49,801 nt of DNA from CAYMYN01 sp964394665 (GCA_964394665.1 CAYMYN010000031.1:1-49801), one strand, 5' to 3'; shown: positions 8,282 through 17,326, counted from the stretch's first letter. Made by a program: numbers and translations. The notes: a model not told the origin generated them from the letters alone.

Positions 8282-8303
8282 TCCCCGCGCGGCGCGGGCG
8301 GGT

Positions 8304-8320
8304 CGAGGATAGAATCCTCG
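8304..8320 (+). promoter_or_regulatory. Perfect palindrome containing the -10 box of the beta-helix gene
   Basis: CGAGGAT (8304-8310) and ATCCTCG (8314-8320) form a perfect inverted repeat with a 3-nt centre. The TANNNT box TAGAAT (8310-8315) lies inside it and ends 9 nt before the ATG at 8325. It could be an operator covering the promoter, or chance symmetry. No -35 box is evident. Confidence 0.45.
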
Positions 8321-8324
8321 CCCC

Positions 8325-10550
8325 ATGTGGTTCCCCCTCTGCCTCGCCGTCCTGACCCTCGGGCAGGACCCCGCCGCGCCGCTCGCGCCGCCCGTCCCGC
8401 CCACGCCGGACTTGCCGGAGCTGCGGGTCGAGGGCGACGACGTGCGCATCGAGCGCTCCTGCCGCATCGTGATCGCGCCGGGGACCGTCGTGCGGGACAC
8501 GAACGGCGACGGAGTCCTGCACGTCGTCGCCGACGGGGTGCGGATCGAGTTCGCCCCCGGATCGATCCTGCGCGGGGCGCCCGCCGACGCGCCCCTCGAC
8601 GGGCTCGAGGGCATCGGGATCCGCATCGAGGGCGTGCGCGACGTCGAGCTCGTCGGCGCGCGGGTGGCCGGCTTCCGGGTCGGCATCCGGGCCGAGCGGG
8701 CCGATCGGCTCTCGATCGAGGGCGCGGACGTGTCGGGGAACTTCGCCCAACGCCTGCGCTCCACGCCCCAGGCCGAGGACTCCTCCGACTGGCTCTGGCC
8801 GCACGAGAACGACGGCGGCGAGTGGCGCCGCCGCTACGGCGCGGGGATCGCCATCGAGGGCAGCGACGGAGTCGTCGTGCGCCGCTCGCGCGCGCGCCGC
8901 ACCCAGAACGGCCTGATCCTGGAGCGCTGCAGCGCCGCGCGCGTCTACGACAACGACTTCTCGTTCCTCTCCGGCTGGGGGATCGCCCTGTGGCGCACGA
9001 GCGACTCGCTCGTCAGCCGCAACGCCCTGGACTTCTGCGTGCGCGGCTACAGCCACGGCGTCTACAACCGCGGTCAGGACTCGGCGGGGTTGCTGATGTT
9101 CGAGCAGTGCTCGCGCAACGTGATCGCGGAGAACTCGATCACCCACGGCGGCGACGGCATCTTCGGCTTCGCCGGCAAGGAAGCGCTGGGGGACGGCCCC
9201 ACCCCCGAGGGCTTCGACCACGCGCGCGCCGGCTGCAACGACAACCTCTTCCTCGGCAACGACCTCTCCTACGCCCCGGCCCACGGCCTGGAGATGACCT
9301 TCAGCTTCGGCAACGTGATCCGCGGCAACCGCTTCCACGGCAACGCCATCTGCGGCATCTGGGGCGGCTACGCGCGCGAGACGTTGATCGAGGACAACGA
9401 GTTCGTCGCCAACGGGGACGCGGGCTACGGCCTCGAGCGGGGCGCGGTCAACTGCGAGCACGCCCAGGAGCTGTGGGTGCGCCGCAACACCTTCCGCGAG
9501 AACGCGGTCGGCGTGCACCTGTGGTGGGACCCCGACGAACACCTGGCGCGCCTCCCCTGGAGCCAGGCCAACGGCCACGACACGCGCGCCAATCACGTCC
9601 TCGAGAACCGCTTCCGCGGCGACACCCTCGGGATCCACCTGCGCGCGGCGCACGACACCACGCTCGCCGGCAACTCCTTCGAGAAGGTCGACCGGGAGCT
9701 CGAGGCCCACGAATCCGAGGTCCGCTCCGAGGCCCGGCCCACGGACCTCGCCTGGCGGACCGAGCCCTGGCTCCAGGTCCTGGGCGAGACGCGCCCGGTG
9801 GGCGCGCGCAGCGCCCTGCGGGGCCGGCACAACATCGTCCTCACCGAGTGGGGTCCCTGGGATCACCGCGGACCGTTGCTGCGGCGCGTGGCGATCGAAG
9901 GCGCCGCGCACCGCTGGGAGCTGCTCGGGGCACCGCCCGAGGCCCGCCTGCAACTCGACGGAGAAGGGCTCGAGCTCGATCGCGAGCGCAACGCCAGCGG
10001 CATCCTCTCCCTGCGCGTGCGCGCCGCCGAGGCCGGCGTCCGGCCCTACACGTTGGTCGTCGACAGCGCTGGCCAACGCATGGTCGGCCGCGGGACGCTC
10101 GTCGACGCCCTGTGGGAGGTGCGCGTGTTCCCCTCGCCCGTCGACCCCCGGGAAGACCTCGAGGGCTGGCGCAAGGGTGCCGAGGGCCCGGACGCGATCG
10201 TCGTCGAACGACGCGGCGCGCTCTCCCTGCAGTTCGGGGGCGGGGGCCTGCCGCTGCTCGCCGGCGAGGAGCGGCCCGCCCCCCCGCGGGACCACTTCGG
10301 CACCCTGGCCCGCACGCGCCTCGCCCTGCCGGGCGGCGCGTGGCGCGTGCGCGTGCTCTCCGACGACGGCGTGCGCGTCAGCGTCGACGGGCGCGTCGTG
10401 TTCGAGGACTGGACCTGGCACGCGCCCCGGCGCGGGGAGGGTCGGCTCGAGCTCGACGGCCCACGCGAGGTCGAGCTCGTGGTCGAGCACTTCGAGCTCG
10501 ACGGCCACGCCGTGCTCGAGGTCGATCTCGAACCCCACGCCGGGCCCTGA
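8325..10550 (+). CDS. Secreted right-handed beta-helix protein with C-terminal PA14-like domain
   Basis: A 741-residue protein with a short signal peptide (residues 1-14). Residues about 45-430 contain many turns typical of parallel beta-helix (NosD/polysaccharide-lyase-like) proteins: repeated N-x-F or N-x-I steps such as RVYDNDFSF, VIAENSITHGGDGIFGF, NVIRGNRFHGNAICGIWGG, TLIEDNEFVANGDAG and HVLENRFRGDTLGIHL. The last 150 residues include GVRVSVDGRVVFEDW and VELVVEHFELDGHAVLEV, the beta-sandwich pattern of PA14-type carbohydrate-binding modules. A role at the cell surface in binding or cleaving polysaccharide is likely, but no catalytic residues can be assigned. It is preceded by a TAGAAT box 9 nt from the ATG. 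Confidence 0.8.
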   Translation: MWFPLCLAVLTLGQDPAAPLAPPVPPTPDLPELRVEGDDVRIERSCRIVIAPGTVVRDTNGDGVLHVVADGVRIEFAPGSILRGAPADAPLDGLEGIGIRIEGVRDVELVGARVAGFRVGIRAERADRLSIEGADVSGNFAQRLRSTPQAEDSSDWLWPHENDGGEWRRRYGAGIAIEGSDGVVVRRSRARRTQNGLILERCSAARVYDNDFSFLSGWGIALWRTSDSLVSRNALDFCVRGYSHGVYNRGQDSAGLLMFEQCSRNVIAENSITHGGDGIFGFAGKEALGDGPTPEGFDHARAGCNDNLFLGNDLSYAPAHGLEMTFSFGNVIRGNRFHGNAICGIWGGYARETLIEDNEFVANGDAGYGLERGAVNCEHAQELWVRRNTFRENAVGVHLWWDPDEHLARLPWSQANGHDTRANHVLENRFRGDTLGIHLRAAHDTTLAGNSFEKVDRELEAHESEVRSEARPTDLAWRTEPWLQVLGETRPVGARSALRGRHNIVLTEWGPWDHRGPLLRRVAIEGAAHRWELLGAPPEARLQLDGEGLELDRERNASGILSLRVRAAEAGVRPYTLVVDSAGQRMVGRGTLVDALWEVRVFPSPVDPREDLEGWRKGAEGPDAIVVERRGALSLQFGGGGLPLLAGEERPAPPRDHFGTLARTRLALPGGAWRVRVLSDDGVRVSVDGRVVFEDWTWHAPRRGEGRLELDGPREVELVVEHFELDGHAVLEVDLEPHAGP

Positions 10551-10794
10551 CCCCCGCCGCGCGGCGCCCGCCCGGGCTCCCGACGATCGACCCAAGTGCC
10601 GTTCCCGGGCGGACTAGCGTGAGCTGGGCCGCCGCGGGCGACCTTTTGGCTGGCCTCGCGCGGGCGCACTTCCTAGCTTCCCGAAACGGCCGGCGAGAGA
10701 GCGCGTCGGCGGGTCGGCGTCCGGGTCCAGGGTCCTCCGCGGGAGGACGGCGCCGCCCCTCCGAGCAGGTCCTGCGCGCCGTCGGCCCCTTCCC
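10551..10794. other. Spacer upstream of the dynamin-like gene, with hairpin
   Basis: The 244-nt spacer holds no credible gene. It has two TANNNT-like boxes (TAGCGT at 10615-10620, TAGCTT at 10674-10679) and a 7-bp perfect hairpin with a 3-nt loop at 10732-10748 (GTCCTCC/GGAGGAC). The latter would lie in the 5' leader of the dynamin-like message if either box is used. Its GGAGGAC arm is 46 nt before the ATG, too far to act as a ribosome site. Confidence 0.4.
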
Positions 10795-12951
10795 ATGCGC
10801 ACCCTCCTGAGCCAGTTCTGTGAAGAGTTCGACCAAGCCGTGCGCCCGCTGCTCGATCCGATCCGGCGCACGACCGAGTTGCTCGCCGAAGCCCCCGCGC
10901 ACGCCTGCGCCCAGGCCACCCTGCCCGGCCTGCTGGACGTCCAGCACGAGATCGGCGTGCTGGCCGACAAGGTCGCGGCGCAACAGGCCTACGTCCTGAT
11001 CTTCGGCCCGCTCAAGAGCGGCAAGTCGACGCTCATGAACGCCATGAGCGCGGCCTACGTCAGCGAGGTCACCAGCCTGCCGGCCTACCCGTGCATGGTC
11101 TACGTCTCGCACGCCGAGGCGCGCGAGTTCGTCCTCACGCGCTACAACGGCGAGCAGATCCTGCTCCACGACCCGGCCGCGCTGCGGCTCGAGATCGAAC
11201 GCGCCCACGCCGATCTGGCCGCCCGGATCCGGGCGCTGGAGGCCCGCGGCCAGGACTTCGAGCCCGCGCAGCACTTCCCCGAGGCCATCCGCCGCATCGA
11301 CGTCAAGGTGCCCGCGGGCGAGTTGGCCCAATCCGGCTCGGTGATCGTCGACACGCCCGGCCTCTACAGCCGCATGCGCTTCGGCTACGACCGCATGACG
11401 CGCGAGTTCAAGAACGCCGCCGCCTGCGCCATCTTCGTGGTCAAGACCGACAACCTGTTCCTCGAGCAGGTCTTCGACGAGTTCCAGAAGCTGCTCGAGC
11501 ACTTCAGCCGCATCTTCCTCGTCGTCAACCTCGACAGCACCAAGCAGGACCTGCGCCCCGACGGCAGCCTGGCGCCGAGCCTCGAGAGCGACGACCCGAT
11601 CCGCGTCGTGCAAGCCTTCGAGACGCTCGCCATGAGCGCGCCCCTCAAGCAGGCGGCCGACGAGGGCCGCCTGCGCATCTACCCCAGCGACCTGCTGCGG
11701 GCCGCGAGCCGCCGCCTGGGGCGCCAGCGCCCCGGCGCGCCGTCCCAGGACACCGAGTCCCAGGGCGTCTGGGCGCGCGGCGGCGAAGCGGACTTCGACA
11801 CCTTCCTCTCCGACCTGACCGACTACCTCAACAGCACCGACTATCTGGTGGCCTTCCTCGGCGACAGCCTGCGCCGCGCCAAGGGCCTGCTCGACGAGGG
11901 CGCGCAGGTGTGCTCCGCGCCCGCGATCGGCCAGCTCGGCGCCGAGGCGGTGCGTCTCGAGAACCAACAGGCCCGCTGCCAAGCGCGCATCGAGGCCCTG
12001 GCGCGCCTGGAGCAGCACGATTGGCGCAGCACGCTCGCGCCCCTCGAGGAGCGCCTGCGCGCCGTCGCCTCCGAACGCGCCCAGGAGGTCTCGGCCGAGC
12101 TCGCGCGCGCGCAGCGCTCCGAGCTCGATCGTTGGTTCGGCGGCGACGCGAGCCTGTACTCGCTGCAGCACGACGGCGTGCGCCCGCTGCTCTCCCGCGC
12201 CCAAGGTCAGCTCGCCCTGGCGGTGCACGCCGCGCTGGCCGAGCAGGTCGCCGAGGGTGGCGCCGCGATCTCGTGCCCCGAGGACACGGCCAAGGACCTC
12301 GTGACGGTCGGGATCCGCGTCTCCGAGTTCGGCCGCCAGGCCCTCGAGCAGACCGATCCCGCCGCGGTGGTCAAGGTCGAGGTGCCGCCGATGGATCTGG
12401 ACGCCATCCCGGTCAAGAAGACCCTGCTCGACTGGTTGCTGTTGCGCTCCCAGGCGCGCGTGCGCCGGCGCCTGTTCGGCCCCGACGAGAAGCCCAATCT
12501 GCGCGTCTCCAAGGACGACAAGGCGCGGCGCCTGGGCCCGCCCGCCCAGGCCGCGATGCAGGCCGCCCTCGACCGCTACCAGCAGCGCGTGTTCCCCACC
12601 CTGCTGGCGGGGCTCGGGGCGCGCATCTTCGAGGACTACGCCTACGCCCTGGTGCGCGGCCTCCAGGCGCGCATCGCCCTGGTGCGCGAGGAGCATCGCG
12701 CCGAGCTCGCGCAACTGGCCGAGTCCCTGCGCTCGACGCGCAAGTTGCTCAACCGCTTCACCGAGCTCGAGGCCGCCATCGGCCGCGTGCGGGGCGAGGT
12801 GCGGGCCCTCGAGGGCCGGTACCAGGAGGCCGACCCCGACCTCCTCATCCAGCCCATCGCGCCGCCCGCCGGCGTTCCCGAACGTCGCGTCAGCGATCCC
12901 GCGCCGCTCGCGGCGGAGGTGGAGCTGGAGCTCCCCGCCGAGCCGGCCTGA
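10795..12951 (+). CDS. Bacterial dynamin-like GTPase
   Basis: A 718-residue large GTPase. The G domain has a P-loop GPLKSGKST (residues 71-79), G3 DTPGL (186-190) and a G4-like NLDS (245-248). The rest is mostly long charged helices (about 375-440 and 650-690 look coiled-coil), with a hydrophobic, basic stretch LLDWLLLRSQARVRRRLFG near 545 that could be the membrane-binding paddle. Bacterial dynamins remodel or protect membranes after GTP-driven assembly. No second dynamin gene lies beside it, unlike paired systems such as LeoA/LeoB, so it probably works alone or with distant partners. The ATG has no obvious ribosome site. Family call is firm; cellular role unknown. Confidence 0.88.
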   Translation: MRTLLSQFCEEFDQAVRPLLDPIRRTTELLAEAPAHACAQATLPGLLDVQHEIGVLADKVAAQQAYVLIFGPLKSGKSTLMNAMSAAYVSEVTSLPAYPCMVYVSHAEAREFVLTRYNGEQILLHDPAALRLEIERAHADLAARIRALEARGQDFEPAQHFPEAIRRIDVKVPAGELAQSGSVIVDTPGLYSRMRFGYDRMTREFKNAAACAIFVVKTDNLFLEQVFDEFQKLLEHFSRIFLVVNLDSTKQDLRPDGSLAPSLESDDPIRVVQAFETLAMSAPLKQAADEGRLRIYPSDLLRAASRRLGRQRPGAPSQDTESQGVWARGGEADFDTFLSDLTDYLNSTDYLVAFLGDSLRRAKGLLDEGAQVCSAPAIGQLGAEAVRLENQQARCQARIEALARLEQHDWRSTLAPLEERLRAVASERAQEVSAELARAQRSELDRWFGGDASLYSLQHDGVRPLLSRAQGQLALAVHAALAEQVAEGGAAISCPEDTAKDLVTVGIRVSEFGRQALEQTDPAAVVKVEVPPMDLDAIPVKKTLLDWLLLRSQARVRRRLFGPDEKPNLRVSKDDKARRLGPPAQAAMQAALDRYQQRVFPTLLAGLGARIFEDYAYALVRGLQARIALVREEHRAELAQLAESLRSTRKLLNRFTELEAAIGRVRGEVRALEGRYQEADPDLLIQPIAPPAGVPERRVSDPAPLAAEVELELPAEPA

Positions 12952-12975
12952 TCCCGACCCAAGGCCATTCCGCGC

Positions 12976-13018
12976 GGGCCGCCGCCGGGTGCATCAAGGG
13001 TGCACCTGGCGGCGGCCC
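12976..13018. terminator. Bidirectional terminator hairpin between converging genes
   Basis: An 18-bp arm (12976-12993) pairs with 13001-13018 with a single G-U wobble around a 7-nt loop. It lies 25 nt past the dynamin-like stop. It overlaps the stop codon and last codons of the converging transporter gene, whose stop (12994-12996) is in the loop. No U-run follows on either side. Confidence 0.65.
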
Positions 13019-14310
13019 GCCTCGACGTCCACGCGGGTCAACAAGAACCCGCCCAGGACGAACAGGCCGAAGACCGGCAGGATCGCGGCGTGCGGGTCGC
13101 CGCTGTGCTGGTGCACGAGCGCGAAGAGGTACGCGCCGAGCACTCCCGCGAATCGATTCAGCACCGCGAACAGGCTGAAGAACTCCGCCGAGCGCTGCTC
13201 GGGGATCAGGCTGGCGTAGAGCGAGCGCGACAGCCCCTGGGCGCCGCCCTGCACCAGCGCCACCAGGCCCGCCAACAACCAGAACTCCTCGATGCTCGTC
13301 ATGCGCCAGGCGAGCAGGCTCGTCCCGGCGTAGATCACGAGCGTCAGCAGGATCGAGCGCTTCGTGCCCAGGCGCTCGGCGAGCAACCCGAAGGCGAGGG
13401 TGCAGGGGATGCCGGCGAACTGGACGAAGAGGATCGCCAGGATCATCTGCTCGCTCCCCAACTTCAGTACCGCGCCGTAGATCGTCGCCATGCGGATGAT
13501 GGTCGCGATGCCGTCGTTGTAGATCAGGAAGGCGATCAACAGCCGTAGGGCCTGGGGGTGGCGACGCAGGTCGCGCAGGGTTTCGGCCAGCCCCCCCACG
13601 GCCAGGCCCCAGATCTGCCGCGCGGCGAGGGGCGCGCTCGAGGCGGCGCTCCCCGGGGGCTCGGAGACGCGCAGGAAGAGCGGCACGGAGAAGACGAGCC
13701 ACCAGGCCGCCGTGAGCAGGAACCCCACCCGCACCGGGAGCGTCCCCGCCGCCAGGCCGAACCACTCTGGGTTTCCGATGACCACCAGCACCAGCGCCAG
13801 CAGCAGCCCGCCGCCGAGGTAACCCAGGGCGTAGCCGCTGGTCGAGAGCAGGTCGAGCTCGCCCCGCCGCGCGACGTGCGGCAGGAGCGCGTCGTAGAAG
13901 TGGAAGCTCCCGCCCGCGCCGACGTTGGCGAGCACGAAGAGCGCCAGGCCCAGGAACCAGTCCCCTTCGCGCACCGCGAACAGGGCTCCCACGGCCAGCA
14001 CGCCCAGGCCCATGAAGAGCCCCAGCAGGAGCTTCTTGATGCGCACGCGATCGGCCAGCGCGCCCAGGAACGGCGAGAGCAGGGCGACCAGCAGGATGCC
14101 CAGGGAGGTCGCGTAGGCGAAGCGGGTCGCACCGACCCCCGGGGGCAGGTCCCCCGCGACGACGCTCTCGTAGTAGATCGGGAAGACCGCCGTGACGACC
14201 ACGGTGATCATGGCCGAGTTGGCCCAGTCGTAGAGCGCCCAGGCGCGCGCCTGCGGCCGATCCAGCGCGAAGCGCCGTGCCAGCCCGCGAATCCATCCGC
14301 CCGCCGCCAT
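12994..14310 (-). CDS. MFS transporter, UMF1/Atg22-like
   Basis: A 438-residue integral membrane protein with about 12 hydrophobic segments. The hallmark AWALYDWANSAM in the first helix region and the fold DRVRIKKLLLGLF after helix 2 identify the UMF1 (Atg22-like) branch of the major facilitator superfamily. The yeast vacuolar member exports amino acids; bacterial substrates are mostly unknown. Later motifs include NDGIATIIRMATIYGA and EQRSAEFFSLFAVLNRFAGVLG, both common in this branch. The ATG at 14310 was chosen because it directly precedes the conserved N-terminus; a longer in-frame start at 14367 adds only Arg/Gly residues. TACAAG lies 7 nt upstream of the ATG, a leaderless-like arrangement. 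Confidence 0.88.
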   Translation of the reverse strand: MAAGGWIRGLARRFALDRPQARAWALYDWANSAMITVVVTAVFPIYYESVVAGDLPPGVGATRFAYATSLGILLVALLSPFLGALADRVRIKKLLLGLFMGLGVLAVGALFAVREGDWFLGLALFVLANVGAGGSFHFYDALLPHVARRGELDLLSTSGYALGYLGGGLLLALVLVVIGNPEWFGLAAGTLPVRVGFLLTAAWWLVFSVPLFLRVSEPPGSAASSAPLAARQIWGLAVGGLAETLRDLRRHPQALRLLIAFLIYNDGIATIIRMATIYGAVLKLGSEQMILAILFVQFAGIPCTLAFGLLAERLGTKRSILLTLVIYAGTSLLAWRMTSIEEFWLLAGLVALVQGGAQGLSRSLYASLIPEQRSAEFFSLFAVLNRFAGVLGAYLFALVHQHSGDPHAAILPVFGLFVLGGFLLTRVDVEAGRRQVHP

Positions 14311-14317
14311 GGGTCCG

Positions 14318-14323
14318 CTTGTA
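14318..14323 (-). promoter_or_regulatory. Variant -10 box for the MFS transporter
   Basis: TACAAG on the minus strand, 7 nt before the ATG at 14310. It deviates from TANNNT at the last base. Confidence 0.3.
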
Positions 14324-14426
14324 GCGCCGGCCCGGGCCCCCCGCACGATCCTTCGGCGCGGGAGCACGGCGAGCCCGGCGACGCGCGACGCGGGGCGGCC
14401 GGTTGCCGCCCCGCGTGGGGGCAGGT

Positions 14427-14432
14427 TAGGGT
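14427..14432 (+). promoter_or_regulatory. Possible -10 box for the polyprenyl-phosphate sugar synthase operon
   Basis: TAGGGT ends 21 nt before the ATG at 14454. The leader would be short (about 10-15 nt) and shows no ribosome site. Confidence 0.3.
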
Positions 14433-14453
14433 CTCTGGCCCTCGCACCCGCCC

Positions 14454-15209
14454 ATGCCCACGCCCCCGAGTGACGGATCCCGGACGCCGACGGTGATCTG
14501 CACCCTGCCCACCTACAACGAGGCGGACAACATCCTGCCCCTGGTGCGCGAGCTGCTCGCCCTGGGTCCGCAGTACCGGGTGCTGGTGATCGACGACGAC
14601 TCGCCCGATGGGACCTGGCGCCTGGTGGCGGAGGCGGCCCGCGACGAGCCGCGCCTCTCGCTCCTGCACCGCACGAGCGACCGCGGGCGCGGGCGCGCCG
14701 GGCGCGACGGGTTCCTCGAAGCCCTGCGCCTGGGCGCCGACGTGGTGGTCGAGATGGACGCCGACTTCTCGCACCAACCGAGCTACGTCCCGGGCCTCGT
14801 GGCGCGCCTCGAGCACCCCGACCCGGTGGGGCTGGTGTTGGGCTCGCGCGGCGTCCCGGGCGGTCGCGACGCCGAGCGCGGCCTGCTGCGGCGCGCGTTG
14901 ACCCTGGCGGCGAACGCCTACATCCGCCTGCTGCTGGGGGTGCGCGTGCGCGACTGCAACTCCGGCTTCCGGGTCTGGCGCCGTTCGACCCTGGAGCGCA
15001 TCGCCGTCGCCGAGACGTTCGCGCGCGGACCGGCGATCGTGCAGGAGCTGCTGTTCAAGACCGCGCGCGCCGGGATCCCGATCGCCGAGCTGCCGATCGA
15101 GTTCAAGAACCGCGCGGCGGGCGACTCGACCCTCACCCTGCGCACCCTCGTGAGCGGCTACGTCGCCGTCCTGAAGCTGCGCATCCTGGCCCTGCGGGGG
15201 AAGCTGTGA
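14454..15209 (+). CDS. Polyprenol-phosphate mannose synthase-like glycosyltransferase (GT2)
   Basis: A 251-residue soluble GT-A fold enzyme. It shows the DPM1-type marks PTYNEADNI (near residue 20), VIDDDSPDGTW (about 45-55), VVEMDADFSHQP (about 95-106; the Asp-x-Asp metal site), LGSRGVPGG and the late NSGFRVWRR. Such enzymes load mannose or a related sugar from a nucleotide donor onto a polyprenyl phosphate at the inner face of the cytoplasmic membrane. It lacks the C-terminal membrane helices found in some bacterial versions. The downstream gene starts inside its stop (GTGA overlap) and encodes a GT-C-like membrane protein, which could use the lipid-linked sugar as donor. This supports a two-step pathway to glycosylate exported molecules. 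Confidence 0.9.
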   Translation: MPTPPSDGSRTPTVICTLPTYNEADNILPLVRELLALGPQYRVLVIDDDSPDGTWRLVAEAARDEPRLSLLHRTSDRGRGRAGRDGFLEALRLGADVVVEMDADFSHQPSYVPGLVARLEHPDPVGLVLGSRGVPGGRDAERGLLRRALTLAANAYIRLLLGVRVRDCNSGFRVWRRSTLERIAVAETFARGPAIVQELLFKTARAGIPIAELPIEFKNRAAGDSTLTLRTLVSGYVAVLKLRILALRGKL

Positions 15210-17326
15210 GCGGCCTTCGGCGCTGGCATCCGGGCCTGCTCGCGGCGCTGGCGCTCTATGCGCTGCTGCGCGCGGCGCTGCTGCACCTGGGGTTCGATCA
15301 GACGGCGATGCCGAACTACGAGCTCTACCCGATGGGGACCGTGCCGTCCCTGATCCGGCTGGGGAGCGAGATCCCGCTGCACCTGCACTACGACAACGCG
15401 GCGGGCCAACTCGTCACCGGCGTCCTGGCGCTGCCCTTCTACGCCGCGTTCGGCGAGACCTACCTGAGCCTCAAGCTGGTACCGACCCTCCTCGGCCTGC
15501 TGCTCGTCGTCGCCGGGTATGCGCTGCTCCACCTGGGGTTCTCCCGCCGAGCCGCGACCCTGGGCGCCCTGCTGCTGGCGGTGGGGCCCGCGCCGCTGCT
15601 CTTCAAGTACTCGGTGATGGCCTCGGGGAACCACTTCGAGAACCTCTTCTTCACCGCCCTGGCGATGGTCTGCGCCCAGCGCGCCCTGCTCGCCGAGCGC
15701 CGGCGCGCCGCCTGGGCGTGCCTGAGCGGCTTCACGTCCGGCCTGGCGATCTTCGTCTTCCTCGGCGCGCTGCTGCCGGTCGGGCTGCTCGTGCTCGTCC
15801 ACCTGGTCGTGCGCGGCTGGCGCGGGACGCTCCACGACGCCCGTTGGGCGGTCCCGGCCCTGGCCCTCGGCGCCGCGCCCCTCCTGCTCGTGAACCTCGG
15901 CACCGGGGGCCGGGGGGCGTCCTTCCTCGAGGCCAAGTTCGGCGACTCGAGCCACCTCGACCTCACCCGGGTCGCCGAGCGCGCGCGCGAGTTCCTGACC
16001 ACCGACCTGGCCCGCGCTCCGGTCTTCGAGGACTGGCTCGGCGTCCCGGCCGTGGCCTTCACCGCCGCCCTGCTGGCCGCCGCCGCGATCGCCTGGCTGC
16101 TGGCCCTGCCGCGCGCGGCGCGGGCCCTGGTGGACCTGGCGAGCGCGCTGACCCGCGGCCGGCGCGAGCGCACCGAGGAGCTGCGGGTCCTCGAGCGCGC
16201 CCGTTTCCTGCCCTTCGTGCTGCTGCTGCCGCTCACCGCCCTGGCCTTCGGGCTCTCGAACTTCGCCAACGGAGGATCCGGCGCACCCGTGGTCGTCGGC
16301 GGCTACCGCTACTTCCTCCCCACCTTCCTGTTCGCCAGCCTCTTGATCGCGGCGATCTCCGCCCAGCTCGTCGAGACCGGCGGCGCGCGGCGCGTCCTGG
16401 GCAGGATGCTCTTCGGCGCGGCGCTGCTCAGCGGGACCGCGAACCTGGCCTACCTCGCGCCGAGTCCCGGCGCGATCGGGATCGGCGCGCGCTACAGCGG
16501 CCCGAACTTCACCCAACTCGCGCGCCAACTGGTGACGGACAAGAACGGGCTCAGCGTGGCGGAGCAGGTGCGCTTCGCCGACGGCCTCCCGCCCCTGGCC
16601 CGGCACCAGGCCTACGCCGGGATCGGCTTCGTGCGCGCGGGGTCCGAGCTGCGGCGCGCGCGCCGGGCGAGCGGCGGCGCGCCGGTCCGCCTCGACCTCG
16701 ACGCGTTGCTCGCGGGCCTGCCGCGCGAGGTGTGGGTCGACGTGGCCCGCGGCGCGGGCAGCTACCTGGGCTTCGAGGCCGCCTTCCGCTCGAGCGAGGA
16801 CCCGTTCCTGCGCGAGAGCCTCGCAGCCCTGCTCGCGCCCCCCGCCCACCCCTACGCGCGCCTGGTCGCCGAGGGCGTGGCCCAACCGTCCGACTATCCT
16901 CCGACCAGCCATCGCGTGCCCTTCATCCTCGCCCGCGCCCACCGGCAGTGGCGCGAGGCTCCGCCGGAGGCGCGGGATGGGTTGGGGCGCGGCTTGGGCC
17001 TCGTCTTCGGCCGGCTCCTGCGGCGCGGCATCGAGGCCGACGCGGCGCGCGTCGCCGAGCACCTCGAGTCGCTCGCCGAGGAGGCCCGCGGCGCGGTCGC
17101 GTTCGGCCTGGGCTGGGGCCTGGCCGACGAGCGCGATCCGCCCGCGATCCCCGGCGCCGCGCGCGCGCGCATCGCGCCCGAGTGGCTCCCCGGCGTGCTG
17201 CGCGGCTATGGCGCGGGCCTGCGCCACGTCTACGGCGCCCCCCGCGCCCGCGAGTGGATCGCCGCGACCCTGCCCGAGCCCGAGCGCGCCGAGGCCCTGC
17301 GTGGCCTCGAAGGGTTCGCGGACTGA
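15206..17326 (+). CDS. Multi-spanning membrane protein, probable GT-C type glycosyltransferase
   Basis: A 706-residue protein starting with GTG inside the stop of the GT2 gene, so translation is coupled. Residues 1-400 contain about ten hydrophobic helices (for example LLLVVAGYALLHLGF, LGALLLAVGPAPLLFKYSVMAS, AIFVFLGALLPVGLLVLVHLVV). The first periplasmic loop carries acidic Glu (NYELYP) and His/Asp (LHLHYDNA) residues, where GT-C enzymes keep their catalytic acidic group. The last 280 residues are soluble, repetitive in Gly/Arg/Ala and of unknown fold. Partner context suggests transfer of polyprenyl-linked sugar in the periplasm. Family assignment rests on topology and context, not on a firm motif. 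Confidence 0.7.
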   Translation: MSGLRRWHPGLLAALALYALLRAALLHLGFDQTAMPNYELYPMGTVPSLIRLGSEIPLHLHYDNAAGQLVTGVLALPFYAAFGETYLSLKLVPTLLGLLLVVAGYALLHLGFSRRAATLGALLLAVGPAPLLFKYSVMASGNHFENLFFTALAMVCAQRALLAERRRAAWACLSGFTSGLAIFVFLGALLPVGLLVLVHLVVRGWRGTLHDARWAVPALALGAAPLLLVNLGTGGRGASFLEAKFGDSSHLDLTRVAERAREFLTTDLARAPVFEDWLGVPAVAFTAALLAAAAIAWLLALPRAARALVDLASALTRGRRERTEELRVLERARFLPFVLLLPLTALAFGLSNFANGGSGAPVVVGGYRYFLPTFLFASLLIAAISAQLVETGGARRVLGRMLFGAALLSGTANLAYLAPSPGAIGIGARYSGPNFTQLARQLVTDKNGLSVAEQVRFADGLPPLARHQAYAGIGFVRAGSELRRARRASGGAPVRLDLDALLAGLPREVWVDVARGAGSYLGFEAAFRSSEDPFLRESLAALLAPPAHPYARLVAEGVAQPSDYPPTSHRVPFILARAHRQWREAPPEARDGLGRGLGLVFGRLLRRGIEADAARVAEHLESLAEEARGAVAFGLGWGLADERDPPAIPGAARARIAPEWLPGVLRGYGAGLRHVYGAPRAREWIAATLPEPERAEALRGLEGFAD

